DNA of 13,649 nt from Dehalococcoidia bacterium (GCA_030634425.1 DAOWAU010000010.1:1-13649); one strand, 5' to 3'. Shown: positions 1-6,152, counted from the stretch's first letter. The notes: generated by a model not told the origin, from the letters alone. Translations and numbers: made by a program.

Positions 1-576
1 ATGCTCTATCATCAACAGATGAAATTGGTAAACACTATCGGCTGGCACTAGGCTTTCCAGCAGTCTATGGGCTTGTTCGGCAGACGTCTTGGGCTCAATC
101 AGCCCCAGCCTTTTTGCTACGCGGAGGACGTGAGTATCCACCGGCAGGGCGGGTCTGCCCAGAGAGAAAAGCAGCACACAGCTGGCAGTCTTGCTCCCCA
201 CCCCGGGCAGCTGCTTTAACCAATCTCTAGCCTCGGCCAGAGGGAGTTGATTGAGGAAGTCGAGTTCAAGCTTGCCTTGCTTTCGCTTTATCTCACCAAG
301 TGCCGCCTTGATGCGCTTTGCCTTAATGTCTCCCAATCCACCCATTTTTATGGCAGTAGAAATATCATTGACGTCAGTGGCAGCCACACTTTCCCAGCTA
401 TCAAAAGAAGCCAAGAGGGAGTTAAAAGCTCGTCTGGAATTTACATCGGAGGTGTTCTGTGAAAGGATTGTTTGAACTAGCACTGCGAGCGGACTATTTC
501 GTGGTTGCCACTGACAACTGCCATACTCGCCAAGGAGGAGGTGAAGGACTGGCTCAATGCTTGCTTTAGTCATCAT
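1..576 (-). CDS. nth: Endonuclease III family DNA glycosylase/AP lyase, C-terminus off the window
   Basis: Reading the minus strand from ATG at 576 gives 192 codons open to the window edge. The helix-hairpin-helix LPGVGSKTAS is at residues 123-132, followed by PVDTHVLR from residue 145. K129 and D147 have the same 18-residue spacing as the catalytic Lys120 and Asp138 of E. coli Nth, so glycosylase and AP-lyase activity on oxidised pyrimidines is expected in base-excision repair. The early motif ILSQNTSD resembles archaeal-type endonuclease III relatives more than the E. coli form. The visible part ends at LLMIEH, just before where the family usually places its four-Cys [4Fe-4S] loop, so presence of the cluster cannot be judged. 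The first ATG overlaps the stop of the SNase-like gene as TAATG, implying translational coupling; a second ATG follows at 573 and could be the start. No strong ribosome-binding site is needed if coupled. Confidence 0.9.
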   Translation of the reverse strand, partial: MMTKASIEPVLHLLLGEYGSCQWQPRNSPLAVLVQTILSQNTSDVNSRRAFNSLLASFDSWESVAATDVNDISTAIKMGGLGDIKAKRIKAALGEIKRKQGKLELDFLNQLPLAEARDWLKQLPGVGSKTASCVLLFSLGRPALPVDTHVLRVAKRLGLIEPKTSAEQAHRLLESLVPADSVYQFHLLMIEH

Positions 577-854
577 TAATGCGGAATATAGTCTAGGCTT
601 CTCATATAATCGTTGACGTTATCGCCGTCTACCCATACCTCTGCGACAGTTTCTCCATAGTGATCTGTAGCTACCGACTCGTAGGTTATGGGTTTCCCTA
701 ATATCATATCAGATAATTGGGCTTTAGCTTTATCCCCGGTAGGTGTGCCGCTTTTAGGGGTATCAACGCGTGCTAATCGTATGGTAACATCGGTATCGGT
801 AACAAAGGTGTCGCCATCTATGACGCGCACACAAACAGATACATATTTGACCAT
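576..854 (-). CDS. Small staphylococcal nuclease (SNase)-like domain protein, catalytic residues apparently lost
   Basis: A 92-residue protein consisting of little more than one SNase (thermonuclease, OB-fold) domain. The VIDGDTF motif (residues 11-17), IRLARVDTP (25-33), GKPITYE (53-59) and DHYGETVAEVWVDG (64-77) align with the core of Staphylococcus nuclease. The Ca2+-site equivalents D13, D15, D31 and T32 and the arginine R26 (Arg35) are kept. The general base Glu43 is replaced by K34 and the catalytic Arg87 by E68. No signal peptide is visible, so it is likely cytoplasmic. It is first in a two-gene operon with nth, sharing a TAATG overlap. By context it may bind nucleic acid or assist repair, but that is inference; classical nuclease activity looks doubtful. 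The start is fixed by a strong Shine-Dalgarno site six bases upstream. Confidence 0.8.
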   Translation of the reverse strand: MVKYVSVCVRVIDGDTFVTDTDVTIRLARVDTPKSGTPTGDKAKAQLSDMILGKPITYESVATDHYGETVAEVWVDGDNVNDYMRSLDYIPH

Positions 855-860
855 AACACA

Positions 861-867
861 CCTCCTT
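861..867 (-). promoter_or_regulatory. Strong ribosome-binding site of the SNase-like gene
   Basis: On the minus strand AAGGAGG lies six bases before the ATG at 854. It is a near-perfect Shine-Dalgarno sequence and fixes the start of the 92-residue protein. Confidence 0.8.
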
Positions 868-876
868 CCTACTTTA

Positions 877-882
877 ATTATA
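877..882 (-). promoter_or_regulatory. Candidate -10 box for the SNase-nth operon
   Basis: The minus strand reads a perfect TATAAT here, placing a start of transcription near 870 and leaving a very short leader that begins just before the ribosome-binding site. No convincing -35 box is seen at 16-18 bases upstream, so an activator or another promoter may be involved. Confidence 0.45.
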
Positions 883-923
883 ACCCCTCATCATCCAAAC
901 AGCACCCCCTTCTGAGTAAAAAA

Positions 924-942
924 TTGGCAAAAACTTGGCAAA
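924..942. repeat. Tandem TTGGCAAA repeat with 11-base period
   Basis: TTGGCAAA occurs at 924-931 and again at 935-942, one helical turn apart. It lies between the two divergent promoters, upstream of the ATPase -35 box. Two same-face direct repeats in this position could be an operator, but no known regulator is recognised. Confidence 0.4.
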
Positions 943-967
943 CTGGGAAGAAGTATGGCCTCGCTCC

Positions 968-996
968 TTTACTGCGGGGAGAGGTTTTGCTATAAT
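968..996 (+). promoter_or_regulatory. Sigma70-type promoter of the ATPase operon
   Basis: TTTACT at 968-973 (four of six matches to TTGACA) is followed by a 17-base spacer and a perfect TATAAT at 991-996, with an extended-10 TG at 988-989. Transcription should begin near 1002-1004, about 150 bases before the first gene. This is the best promoter in the window and drives everything in the ATPase cluster. Confidence 0.65.
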
Positions 997-1003
997 TGTG
1001 TCG

Positions 1004-1022
1004 GCTTAAGGGATTTTTAAGC
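1004..1022 (+). other. 5'-terminal hairpin of the ATPase mRNA leader
   Basis: GCTTAA (1004-1009) pairs perfectly with TTAAGC (1017-1022) around a seven-base loop. With the predicted start of transcription at about 1003, the hairpin would sit at the very 5' end of the transcript, where such stems commonly protect mRNA from decay. It is not followed by a U-run, so it is not a terminator. Confidence 0.45.
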
Positions 1023-1028
1023 AATCGA

Positions 1029-1131
1029 TCCTGAGTGGCAACACGGTTTCTTCAGGTGAGGCGCCAGAACCGTAATAGTCCTCTTTTGTAATCTATGGTG
1101 TCGCAGACAGGTTCGCGTGTGAGCCTCAGGA
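1029..1131 (+). ncRNA. Structured leader domain upstream of the ATPase operon, possible riboswitch
   Basis: Pairings visible by eye: TCCTGAG (1029-1035) with CTCAGGA (1125-1131), closing a domain of about 100 nt; ACGGTT (1043-1048) with AACCGT (1068-1073), a hairpin whose loop holds AGGTGAGGC; and GGTTC (1110-1114) with GAGCC (1121-1125), with one wobble pair. TGAGGC (1057-1062) can instead pair with GCCTCA (1123-1128), competing with the closing helix. The domain ends ten bases before the Shine-Dalgarno of the first gene, so folding could affect translation. Mutually exclusive helices in a long leader are typical of riboswitches, but I cannot match this to a known family with confidence. No protein-coding gene is supported between 855 and 1153. 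Confidence 0.4.
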
Positions 1132-1153
1132 ATTTTTCAGAAAGGTGTGTGCT

Positions 1154-1474
1154 ATGTCTGCCGAAGAAATTACAAGCAGTATAGAAAGCATTGAAAATGA
1201 GGCGGAAAAGACTCTTGAAGAGGCTAGAAGCCGAGCTAATGAAATTATCCTCAAAGCCAAGGAGGAAGCCAGCAGAATTCTCTCTGCTGAGATGCCCTTG
1301 GATGAGCAAAAGAGGGAGTGTGAGCAGATTCTAAATAAGGCTAGGGGGAAGGCAAATCAAGAGATTGAAGAATCCAAGAAGAAAGCTTCCGAGCTTAGAA
1401 CCAGCGCCAGAAAGAAGATGGAGGAAGTTGTAGAGCGCACAGTTAAGATAATCACCGGAGCCAAGCTGGAATGA
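1154..1474 (+). CDS. ahaH: A/V-type ATP synthase subunit H (peripheral stalk, G-like)
   Basis: A 106-residue, highly charged, almost entirely helical protein with runs of Glu, Lys and Ala in heptad-like order, as expected for the coiled-coil H (G-type) subunit that pairs with subunit E to form a peripheral stalk. The family is usually around 100-110 residues. A GTG three codons upstream could extend it, but AAAGGTG at 1141-1147 lies inside that extension and six bases before the ATG at 1154, so ATG is preferred. It is the first gene of the operon, and its stop overlaps the start of subunit I as ATGA. Assignment rests on composition, length and position more than on a unique motif. Confidence 0.85.
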   Translation: MSAEEITSSIESIENEAEKTLEEARSRANEIILKAKEEASRILSAEMPLDEQKRECEQILNKARGKANQEIEESKKKASELRTSARKKMEEVVERTVKIITGAKLE

Positions 1475-3459
1475 TACCTGTAATCCTCAATTCCCCTGAA
1501 CCTATGGTCAACGTTAGAGTAATCACGTTAAAAGATTACTCAGAGCAGACTCTCAAGACCTTACATAGAGTCGGGGTTCTTCATGTTGAGCAGGGTGAAG
1601 AATTACAGCCTGTGGATAGAGCCGCCATTGAAAGCCAACAAAAGGAGGTTAGTGAGCTATCAGCTTTTGTTAGTGACCTACTGGGTTACATAACCGAGAA
1701 ACAGCGGGTGTCGCCAGGGGAAGACGTTGAGGTGATATATACTAGACCCTTTGGCGAAATCGGTAGGGAAGTAAGGTCGTTATACACCAGGTTCACTGAA
1801 CTATACCAGAAAGCGGTCAGAATTGATGAGGAGATTAAAGCACTAACAGAGCAGAAAAAGTATCTCGGCTCTCTTCCCCAGCGCTATGGGATTAGATTAG
1901 GAGACTTGAAGTTTTCTGGGGATTACCTTTTTTCTAGGGTTTTCACACTGCCGACCGAGGCATATGAAACTTTGCATGATGAACTGGAAGCAAACTTATT
2001 GGAAAGTGCCGTCGGCGTGGCAGATAACGAAACTGTTGTCCATGCCATCGGTAAGATGGAAAACCTGGAGACCGTAGAGTCTCTGATTAGCGGTGCTGAA
2101 GGCAAAATTCTGCCGATACCAGACAGGGATTTAACCCTGGGTGAGTTTCTGGAGAAGAGCGAAGATGAGCTTCATAGGCTTGAGGAGAAATCGAACAAAT
2201 TCTATCAAGAACTCCGGAGTAAGGTTAAGCAGGAACTGGAAAGGATTGCCCTCTTGCGAGGAGCGTTGATGGCTGAAAACCAGAGGCTGTCGGTTTTAAC
2301 CAAAGCCTGTGAAGCCAAATATGTAACCTTAGTTGAGGGGTGGATACCAGAGGGTAACCTTGAGTCAGCGGTTTTTGAACTTAGGAAGAACGTAGACTAT
2401 GTGTTTATTGATACCAGAAGGCCAGAGCCTTCAGAAGAACCACCTACCAAGATGAAGAATCCCACCGCGCTTAGACCATTTCAGGTTGTAGTAAACCTAT
2501 TTGCTATCCCCAAATATAGGGAATGGGACCCAACGCCTATCATAGCCTGCTCCTTTGCTTTCTTCTTTGGCCTTATGCTAGCTGATGTAGTTTATGCTGC
2601 GGGCCTTATGCTAGGCACCAGATTTCTCCTACCTAAACTTGTTGATGATACGGAATCTGAGGGCTTTAAGTTATTTCAGAGGTTGCTTTATATAAGTAGC
2701 GGTGTTGGTTTAATTATTGGTTTACTTACTGGGACCTATATGGGGGATTTTTATAGATTCTTTGGGGTTGAGAGTTTAGTCCTCTCCGCTGGAGTTGAAA
2801 GAATACTCGGCAACCCTATAACATTCATAATGCTCGCATTACTCATAGGTTTGATTCATGTAAACATAGGCCATATGCTGGCGCTCATTAGAGGGATAAA
2901 GGAGAGGCAGAAGGGGGTAGTGCCCAGCAAAATCGGGATATTTGGCCTTCAAATTTGTGGAATACCTATCATGCTCCATACTATATTCCGTGTTGATATA
3001 CCGCTGTTGACTACACAAACATATTCTATTTTGGGGTATGCTTTAGTGGCAAGTCTGGTGTTAGTCATTGCTTCTTCTGTAAGGCAGAAGGGCATTTTTT
3101 TAGGAGGCCTCTTTTGGATATTTGACCTAACCGGGCTTTTAGGCGATATTATGTCATATAGCCGATTAGCTGGAGTAGGTTTAGCCACATTTTATCTGGC
3201 GACAGTCTTTAATATGATGGCAGAGTGGTTACCTACTCTCCCCTTCCTTGGGGCTGTCATTGGTGGTATTGTAGCCGTTGTTATCCTAATTTTTGGCCAC
3301 CTTATTAACATGATGCTTGCTGGTCTTGCTTGTTTTATCCATGCCCTTAGGCTATGCTTTGTCGAGTTCCTATTCAAATTCTACGAGGGAGGTGGCAGAG
3401 AATTTAGTCCATTCATACTGAGGAAACGGCCGTCTGTATTAATTGGAGTAAAATCTTAG
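1471..3459 (+). CDS. atpI: A/V-type ATP synthase subunit I (a subunit, ion channel stator)
   Basis: 662 residues, normal for the family. The N-terminal half (to about residue 345) is hydrophilic with coiled-coil stretches and connects to the peripheral stalks. The C-terminal half has about eight hydrophobic segments that face the rotating K ring and form the two ion half-channels. Conserved arginines are seen in GDIMSYSRLAGVG (R565) and in IHALRLCFVEFLFKF (R627), followed by the family signature YEGGGREFSPF. These correspond to the two membrane arginines of Thermus and Enterococcus subunit I that interact with the K-subunit glutamate. The start codon overlaps the stop of subunit H as ATGA, so the two are translationally coupled. 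Confidence 0.96.
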   Translation: MIPVILNSPEPMVNVRVITLKDYSEQTLKTLHRVGVLHVEQGEELQPVDRAAIESQQKEVSELSAFVSDLLGYITEKQRVSPGEDVEVIYTRPFGEIGREVRSLYTRFTELYQKAVRIDEEIKALTEQKKYLGSLPQRYGIRLGDLKFSGDYLFSRVFTLPTEAYETLHDELEANLLESAVGVADNETVVHAIGKMENLETVESLISGAEGKILPIPDRDLTLGEFLEKSEDELHRLEEKSNKFYQELRSKVKQELERIALLRGALMAENQRLSVLTKACEAKYVTLVEGWIPEGNLESAVFELRKNVDYVFIDTRRPEPSEEPPTKMKNPTALRPFQVVVNLFAIPKYREWDPTPIIACSFAFFFGLMLADVVYAAGLMLGTRFLLPKLVDDTESEGFKLFQRLLYISSGVGLIIGLLTGTYMGDFYRFFGVESLVLSAGVERILGNPITFIMLALLIGLIHVNIGHMLALIRGIKERQKGVVPSKIGIFGLQICGIPIMLHTIFRVDIPLLTTQTYSILGYALVASLVLVIASSVRQKGIFLGGLFWIFDLTGLLGDIMSYSRLAGVGLATFYLATVFNMMAEWLPTLPFLGAVIGGIVAVVILIFGHLINMMLAGLACFIHALRLCFVEFLFKFYEGGGREFSPFILRKRPSVLIGVKS

Positions 3460-3474
3460 AAGTGAGAAGCTAAA

Positions 3475-3945
3475 ATGTTACTTGATCCAGTATCTGTAGC
3501 CACTCTCGGGGGGGGGATAGCGTTAGCTGGGGGGGTGACCGGCTCAGCTATAGGTATTTCCACTGCTGCCTCAGCTGGGACAGCTATATTATCTCGGGAG
3601 CCCAAACAGATCAGGAATGTAATAATATTAGCTTCTATACCGATGTCGCAAACCTTCTATGGCCTAATCATTTTGATACTTATTATAACCTCAGTAGTGC
3701 CTCAATTGCCGGCTACAGGTGGCAGCGGTTTTACCGTTCTTGCCTGCAGTGTCATCGCAGCTTTATCCTTTGCCTTTTCAGGAGCATGGAAGGGGAGGGT
3801 ATGTGCTTCAGGTATCTCCTTTTTACCCAAGACAAAAGGACGGATATTAACCAACTCCTTAATGCTGGCTGTATTCGTCGAGCTTATCAGTGTGCTGGGG
3901 TTGGTGTTTACTATAATGGCATTTACTATGCTAGGTCTTATGTGA
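3475..3945 (+). CDS. atpK: A/V-type ATP synthase K (c) subunit, divergent first copy
   Basis: A 156-residue proteolipid with four membrane helices (two fused hairpins) and a single carboxylate, E136 in helix 4. Compared with Enterococcus hirae NtpK Na+ ligands L61, T64, Q65, Q110 and E139, this copy has I55, S58, Q59, K106 and E136. The Lys in place of Gln is unusual, because it places a positive charge next to the ion-binding glutamate. The ribosome-binding site is weak (GTGAG at best), unlike that of the second copy. Gly12-Gly14 are encoded by a run of nine G (3508-3516), and a seven-G run follows at 3529-3535. It may form a mixed ring with the second K subunit, or be a regulatory or decaying copy. 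Identity as a K subunit is certain; its role is not. Confidence 0.93.
   Translation: MLLDPVSVATLGGGIALAGGVTGSAIGISTAASAGTAILSREPKQIRNVIILASIPMSQTFYGLIILILIITSVVPQLPATGGSGFTVLACSVIAALSFAFSGAWKGRVCASGISFLPKTKGRILTNSLMLAVFVELISVLGLVFTIMAFTMLGLM
3508..3516 (+). repeat. G9 homopolymer inside the first K gene
   Basis: Nine consecutive G bases encode Gly12-Gly13-Gly14; a G7 tract follows at 3529-3535. The second K gene uses mixed codons at the same positions. Such tracts can slip during replication and would shift the frame near the start of the gene. Tracts of seven and eight G also occur in subunits E (4982-4988) and F (6220-6227), so a general use of GGG codons is an alternative reason. Confidence 0.9.
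3652..3722 (+). repeat. 71-bp perfect repeat shared by the two K genes, copy 1
   Basis: Identical at every base, including third codon positions, to 4205-4275 (offset 553). It codes for residues T60 to G83, the end of helix 2 and the following loop. A second shared patch of 32 bp lies at 3892-3923 and 4445-4476, and a 16-bp one at 3928-3943 and 4481-4496. The rest of the genes differ clearly. Confidence 0.97.
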
Positions 3946-3961
3946 AACAAGAGTTGATGGA

Positions 3962-3982
3962 ATTAAAACAGCTGTTTTTAAT
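3962..3982 (+). other. AT-rich palindrome between the two K genes
   Basis: ATTAAAACAG (3962-3971) is the exact inverse of CTGTTTTAAT, which occurs at 3972-3982 with one extra T. In RNA it would form an AT-rich hairpin with a small AGCT loop. It lacks a GC-rich stem and a following U-run, so it is unlikely to be an efficient terminator; an RNA cleavage or stability site that sets different levels of the two K mRNAs is possible. The 82-base gap around it is the longest inside the ATPase operon. Confidence 0.45.
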
Positions 3983-4013
3983 AAGTAGCATAGTGGAGAA
4001 AATCCAAAAAAAC

Positions 4014-4018
4014 GGAGG
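4014..4018 (+). promoter_or_regulatory. Ribosome-binding site of the second K gene
   Basis: GGAGG lies nine bases before ATG 4028. It is much stronger than anything before the first K gene, suggesting the second copy is made in larger amounts, as a c-ring subunit must be. Confidence 0.7.
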
Positions 4019-4027
4019 GATAGTAAG

Positions 4028-4498
4028 ATGATAATCAGCCCGGAATCTCTGGCAATCTTAGGAGGGGCCATAGCTTTGGCTGGTGGTTTAGCCGGCTCAG
4101 CGATAGGAATAGCTCGCGCTGCCTCCGATGGAGTAGCTACGCTAGTTGAAGCACCAGAACAGCTTAGGAATGTCATTGTCCTGGCATCCTTACCGATGAC
4201 ACAGACCTTCTATGGCCTAATCATTTTGATACTTATTATAACCTCAGTAGTGCCTCAATTGCCGGCTACAGGTGGTGGCGGCTTTGCTGTGTTCGCCTGC
4301 GGAATTATCGTTGGCTTTGCCGAATTTTGGTCAGGAGCCTACCAGGGCTCTGTGTGTGCTTCAGGCATCTCTCTCCTGCCCAAGACAAAAGGACGGATAC
4401 TAACCAACTCTATGATGTTAGCCGTGTTTGTTGAACTCATTGGGGTGCTGGGGTTGGTGTTTACTATAATGGCATTAAACATGCTAGGTCTTATGTAA
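4028..4498 (+). CDS. atpK: A/V-type ATP synthase K (c) subunit with complete Na+-type ligand set
   Basis: 156 residues, the same length as the preceding paralogue with no insertions or deletions between them. It has four membrane helices and is the rotor-ring subunit that carries ions past subunit I. The helix 2 segment LASLPMTQTFYG supplies L55, T58 and Q59, the helix 3 segment SGAYQGSV supplies Q106, and helix 4 LAVFVEL supplies E136. These match all five Na+-coordinating residues of Enterococcus hirae NtpK (L61, T64, Q65, Q110, E139). This is strong sequence evidence for a site able to bind Na+, although some enzymes with this motif also use protons. A good ribosome-binding site precedes it. 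It is probably the main ring component. Confidence 0.96.
   Translation: MIISPESLAILGGAIALAGGLAGSAIGIARAASDGVATLVEAPEQLRNVIVLASLPMTQTFYGLIILILIITSVVPQLPATGGGGFAVFACGIIVGFAEFWSGAYQGSVCASGISLLPKTKGRILTNSMMLAVFVELIGVLGLVFTIMALNMLGLM
4205..4275 (+). repeat. 71-bp perfect repeat shared by the two K genes, copy 2
   Basis: Identical to 3652-3722. The patch begins one codon after the ion ligand Q59 and ends before the helix 3 ligand position 106, so the ligand positions that differ between the copies lie just outside it. Confidence 0.97.
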
Positions 4499-4511
4499 TA
4501 AGGGGTATTTT

Positions 4512-5099
4512 ATGGCAAAGATGGATAAAACAATAGGTAAAGCTGTCTTGGGTAAAGTAAAAGCTGAGGCAGGGGGCATAATAAAGGAAGCCGAGAGTAG
4601 GGCCAAGGAAGAAATAGAGCAAGCTAAAAGACAGCACCTAGCCAGGCTGGAAGGGAAGAAGGCTAAGATGATACAGGAAGCCAAGGAGGAAGCTACCCGA
4701 ATTGGGGCTCAGGCTTCAGTGCAGGTACGCCAGGAATTATCACGAGCCAAAGCTGATGTAATCAATGAGATAATCAGCGAAGTGAAGGAGAGACTCTCGA
4801 CAACCTCGGGTGATAAGAGCTTGCTCCTGGGTCTGCTTAGGGAAGCTATTGATACGCTTGGTGTTAGTAAAGGCTGCCGGGTTTATGTTTTACCTAAAGA
4901 TGTAAGCATGGTAAAGAAACTCATCGGCGAAGATAAGGAATTAGCTGGCAAGATAGCTGAGATCAAGGAGCATAACAGTGTGGGGGGGATTATTGCCGAG
5001 GATATTGAGGGAAGGACTAGAATCGACAACACCTATGAGACTAGGCTGGAAATGTTACTACCAAAGTTATTACCGGAGATAGGTAGGGACCTCTTTTGA
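4512..5099 (+). CDS. atpE: A/V-type ATP synthase subunit E (peripheral stalk)
   Basis: 195 residues, the usual length for subunit E. The first 85 or so residues are a charged, Ala/Glu/Lys/Arg-rich coiled coil, and the remainder forms a mixed globular domain with VKERL and the conserved GGIIAEDIEGRTRIDNTYETRL-type end (residues about 157-178), which is characteristic of the family and binds the top of subunit B. With subunit H it forms the stalks that hold the catalytic head still against subunit I. AGGGG at 4501-4505 stands six bases before ATG 4512. The gene lies 13 bases after the second K gene. A seven-G run at 4982-4988 codes for part of the GG in the C-terminal motif. Confidence 0.93.
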   Translation: MAKMDKTIGKAVLGKVKAEAGGIIKEAESRAKEEIEQAKRQHLARLEGKKAKMIQEAKEEATRIGAQASVQVRQELSRAKADVINEIISEVKERLSTTSGDKSLLLGLLREAIDTLGVSKGCRVYVLPKDVSMVKKLIGEDKELAGKIAEIKEHNSVGGIIAEDIEGRTRIDNTYETRLEMLLPKLLPEIGRDLF

Positions 5100-5117
5100 G
5101 GTTTATAGGAGCTAGCT

Positions 5118-6152
5118 TTGCCTGACGGAAATTATGCCTTTATGTCGGCCTACCTAAAGGGTGCCGAGGCTAAAACTGTTACCTCTGACCATATAAGCAG
5201 GTTGCCAAAGACAGCCAGCCCCCGCAGTGTATTAGAAATAATCAAAGACACTGATATAGGCAGATTCCTGGAAGAGATGCCTATTGAAACCTTTGATGAC
5301 TTAGATAGGTATCTGTGGCAGTATTTTAGCCAGTGCCTTGAGGAGTTGGAGCGGCTGAAGCTGATGCCAGCTGATATGGGTAAGATATTGAACACCTACC
5401 GGGTGAAATACGATGTCATGAACATCAAGGCGGTGTTGCTGGGCATTTCAGCTGGTAAGAAGGCTAACCTGATACTGGCGGGAGTTATTTACTCGCGTGG
5501 ATTGTTGGATGAGCTTTCCCGTGCGGAGGAGGTTGACGATGTTATAAAGTTATTGATTGAGTGCGATTTAGGGGCGTATGGCTCTATCCTCGGGGAATAT
5601 GTGGCTGAAGAGGCAAAGTCAAAATTCCTCACCGAAGCTAAATTGGACAGGGAGTATTATCAGGGCTTATTCAACTTATCCAAGGGTATTCAGGATGGCC
5701 CGTTGCTGGCTAAGGCCATTAGTGTAATTATGGACATGACCAATTTACAACTTGTAACTAGGGCGATAATTGAAGGCATAGGTCCTAAGGCTGGAGAACT
5801 TGTCATCAGCGGTGGCTATATGATTCCTGAAACAGTTGCCCAGGATTTGCTGTCACGTAAGTTAACCGACATACCTCGTATGTTAAGCGGCACTCAATAC
5901 CAAGATATAGCTGAGGAAATAGTCGCTAGCTATAGTAGAACTCAGAGTATTACTGCTGTAGAGGAAGTCATTGATAAACACAGGTTTCAGTTACTTAAGG
6001 GGATATTGTCGCCGAGGGTGATGACTCCATTGATGATAGTCTGGTATTTATTCGTTAAAGAGGTTGAAATAAAAAATTTGAGGCTGGTCTTCAAAGCAGC
6101 ATTTGATAATATACCCATAAAAGAAATAATGGAGTATATGGTGTTCTCATGA
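5118..6152 (+). CDS. atpC: A/V-type ATP synthase subunit C (d-type, central socket)
   Basis: 344 residues, almost all helical, matching the funnel-shaped subunit C that sits on the K ring and receives the rotor shaft made of D and F. The N-terminal YAFMSAYLKGAEAKTV segment and the pattern of three repeated helical bundles, including YDVMNIKAVLLG around residues 97-108, are typical. The start is TTG at 5118; AGGAG at 5107-5111 lies six bases upstream, and the predicted N-terminus agrees with the family, so TTG is preferred over the internal ATG at codon 9. Its end overlaps subunit F as ATGA. Confidence 0.93.
   Translation: MPDGNYAFMSAYLKGAEAKTVTSDHISRLPKTASPRSVLEIIKDTDIGRFLEEMPIETFDDLDRYLWQYFSQCLEELERLKLMPADMGKILNTYRVKYDVMNIKAVLLGISAGKKANLILAGVIYSRGLLDELSRAEEVDDVIKLLIECDLGAYGSILGEYVAEEAKSKFLTEAKLDREYYQGLFNLSKGIQDGPLLAKAISVIMDMTNLQLVTRAIIEGIGPKAGELVISGGYMIPETVAQDLLSRKLTDIPRMLSGTQYQDIAEEIVASYSRTQSITAVEEVIDKHRFQLLKGILSPRVMTPLMIVWYLFVKEVEIKNLRLVFKAAFDNIPIKEIMEYMVFS

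Noticed and set aside
247..475. Two short plus-strand open frames of 71 and 74 codons
   Set aside because: They lie opposite the conserved endonuclease III gene and have no ribosome-binding site or motif.
688..915. 75-codon plus-strand frame opposite the SNase-like gene
   Set aside because: Shadow of the SNase-like gene, which has a strong ribosome-binding site and clear domain motifs.
1046..1073. M-box (Mg2+) riboswitch, suggested by AGGTGAGGC in the leader
   Set aside because: Only this short segment resembles the conserved 5' part of the M-box; the remaining conserved blocks and the required length before the gene are not seen.
1110..1138. Transcription attenuator in the ATPase leader (hairpin then TTTTT)
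   Set aside because: The T-run starts seven bases after the 5-bp hairpin and the stem is weak, so it does not fit a standard terminator; effects on translation are more plausible.
3786..4031. Open frame starting inside the first K gene after a purine-rich stretch
   Set aside because: The apparent GGGGAGGG ribosome site follows its ATG rather than preceding it, and the protein has no family resemblance.
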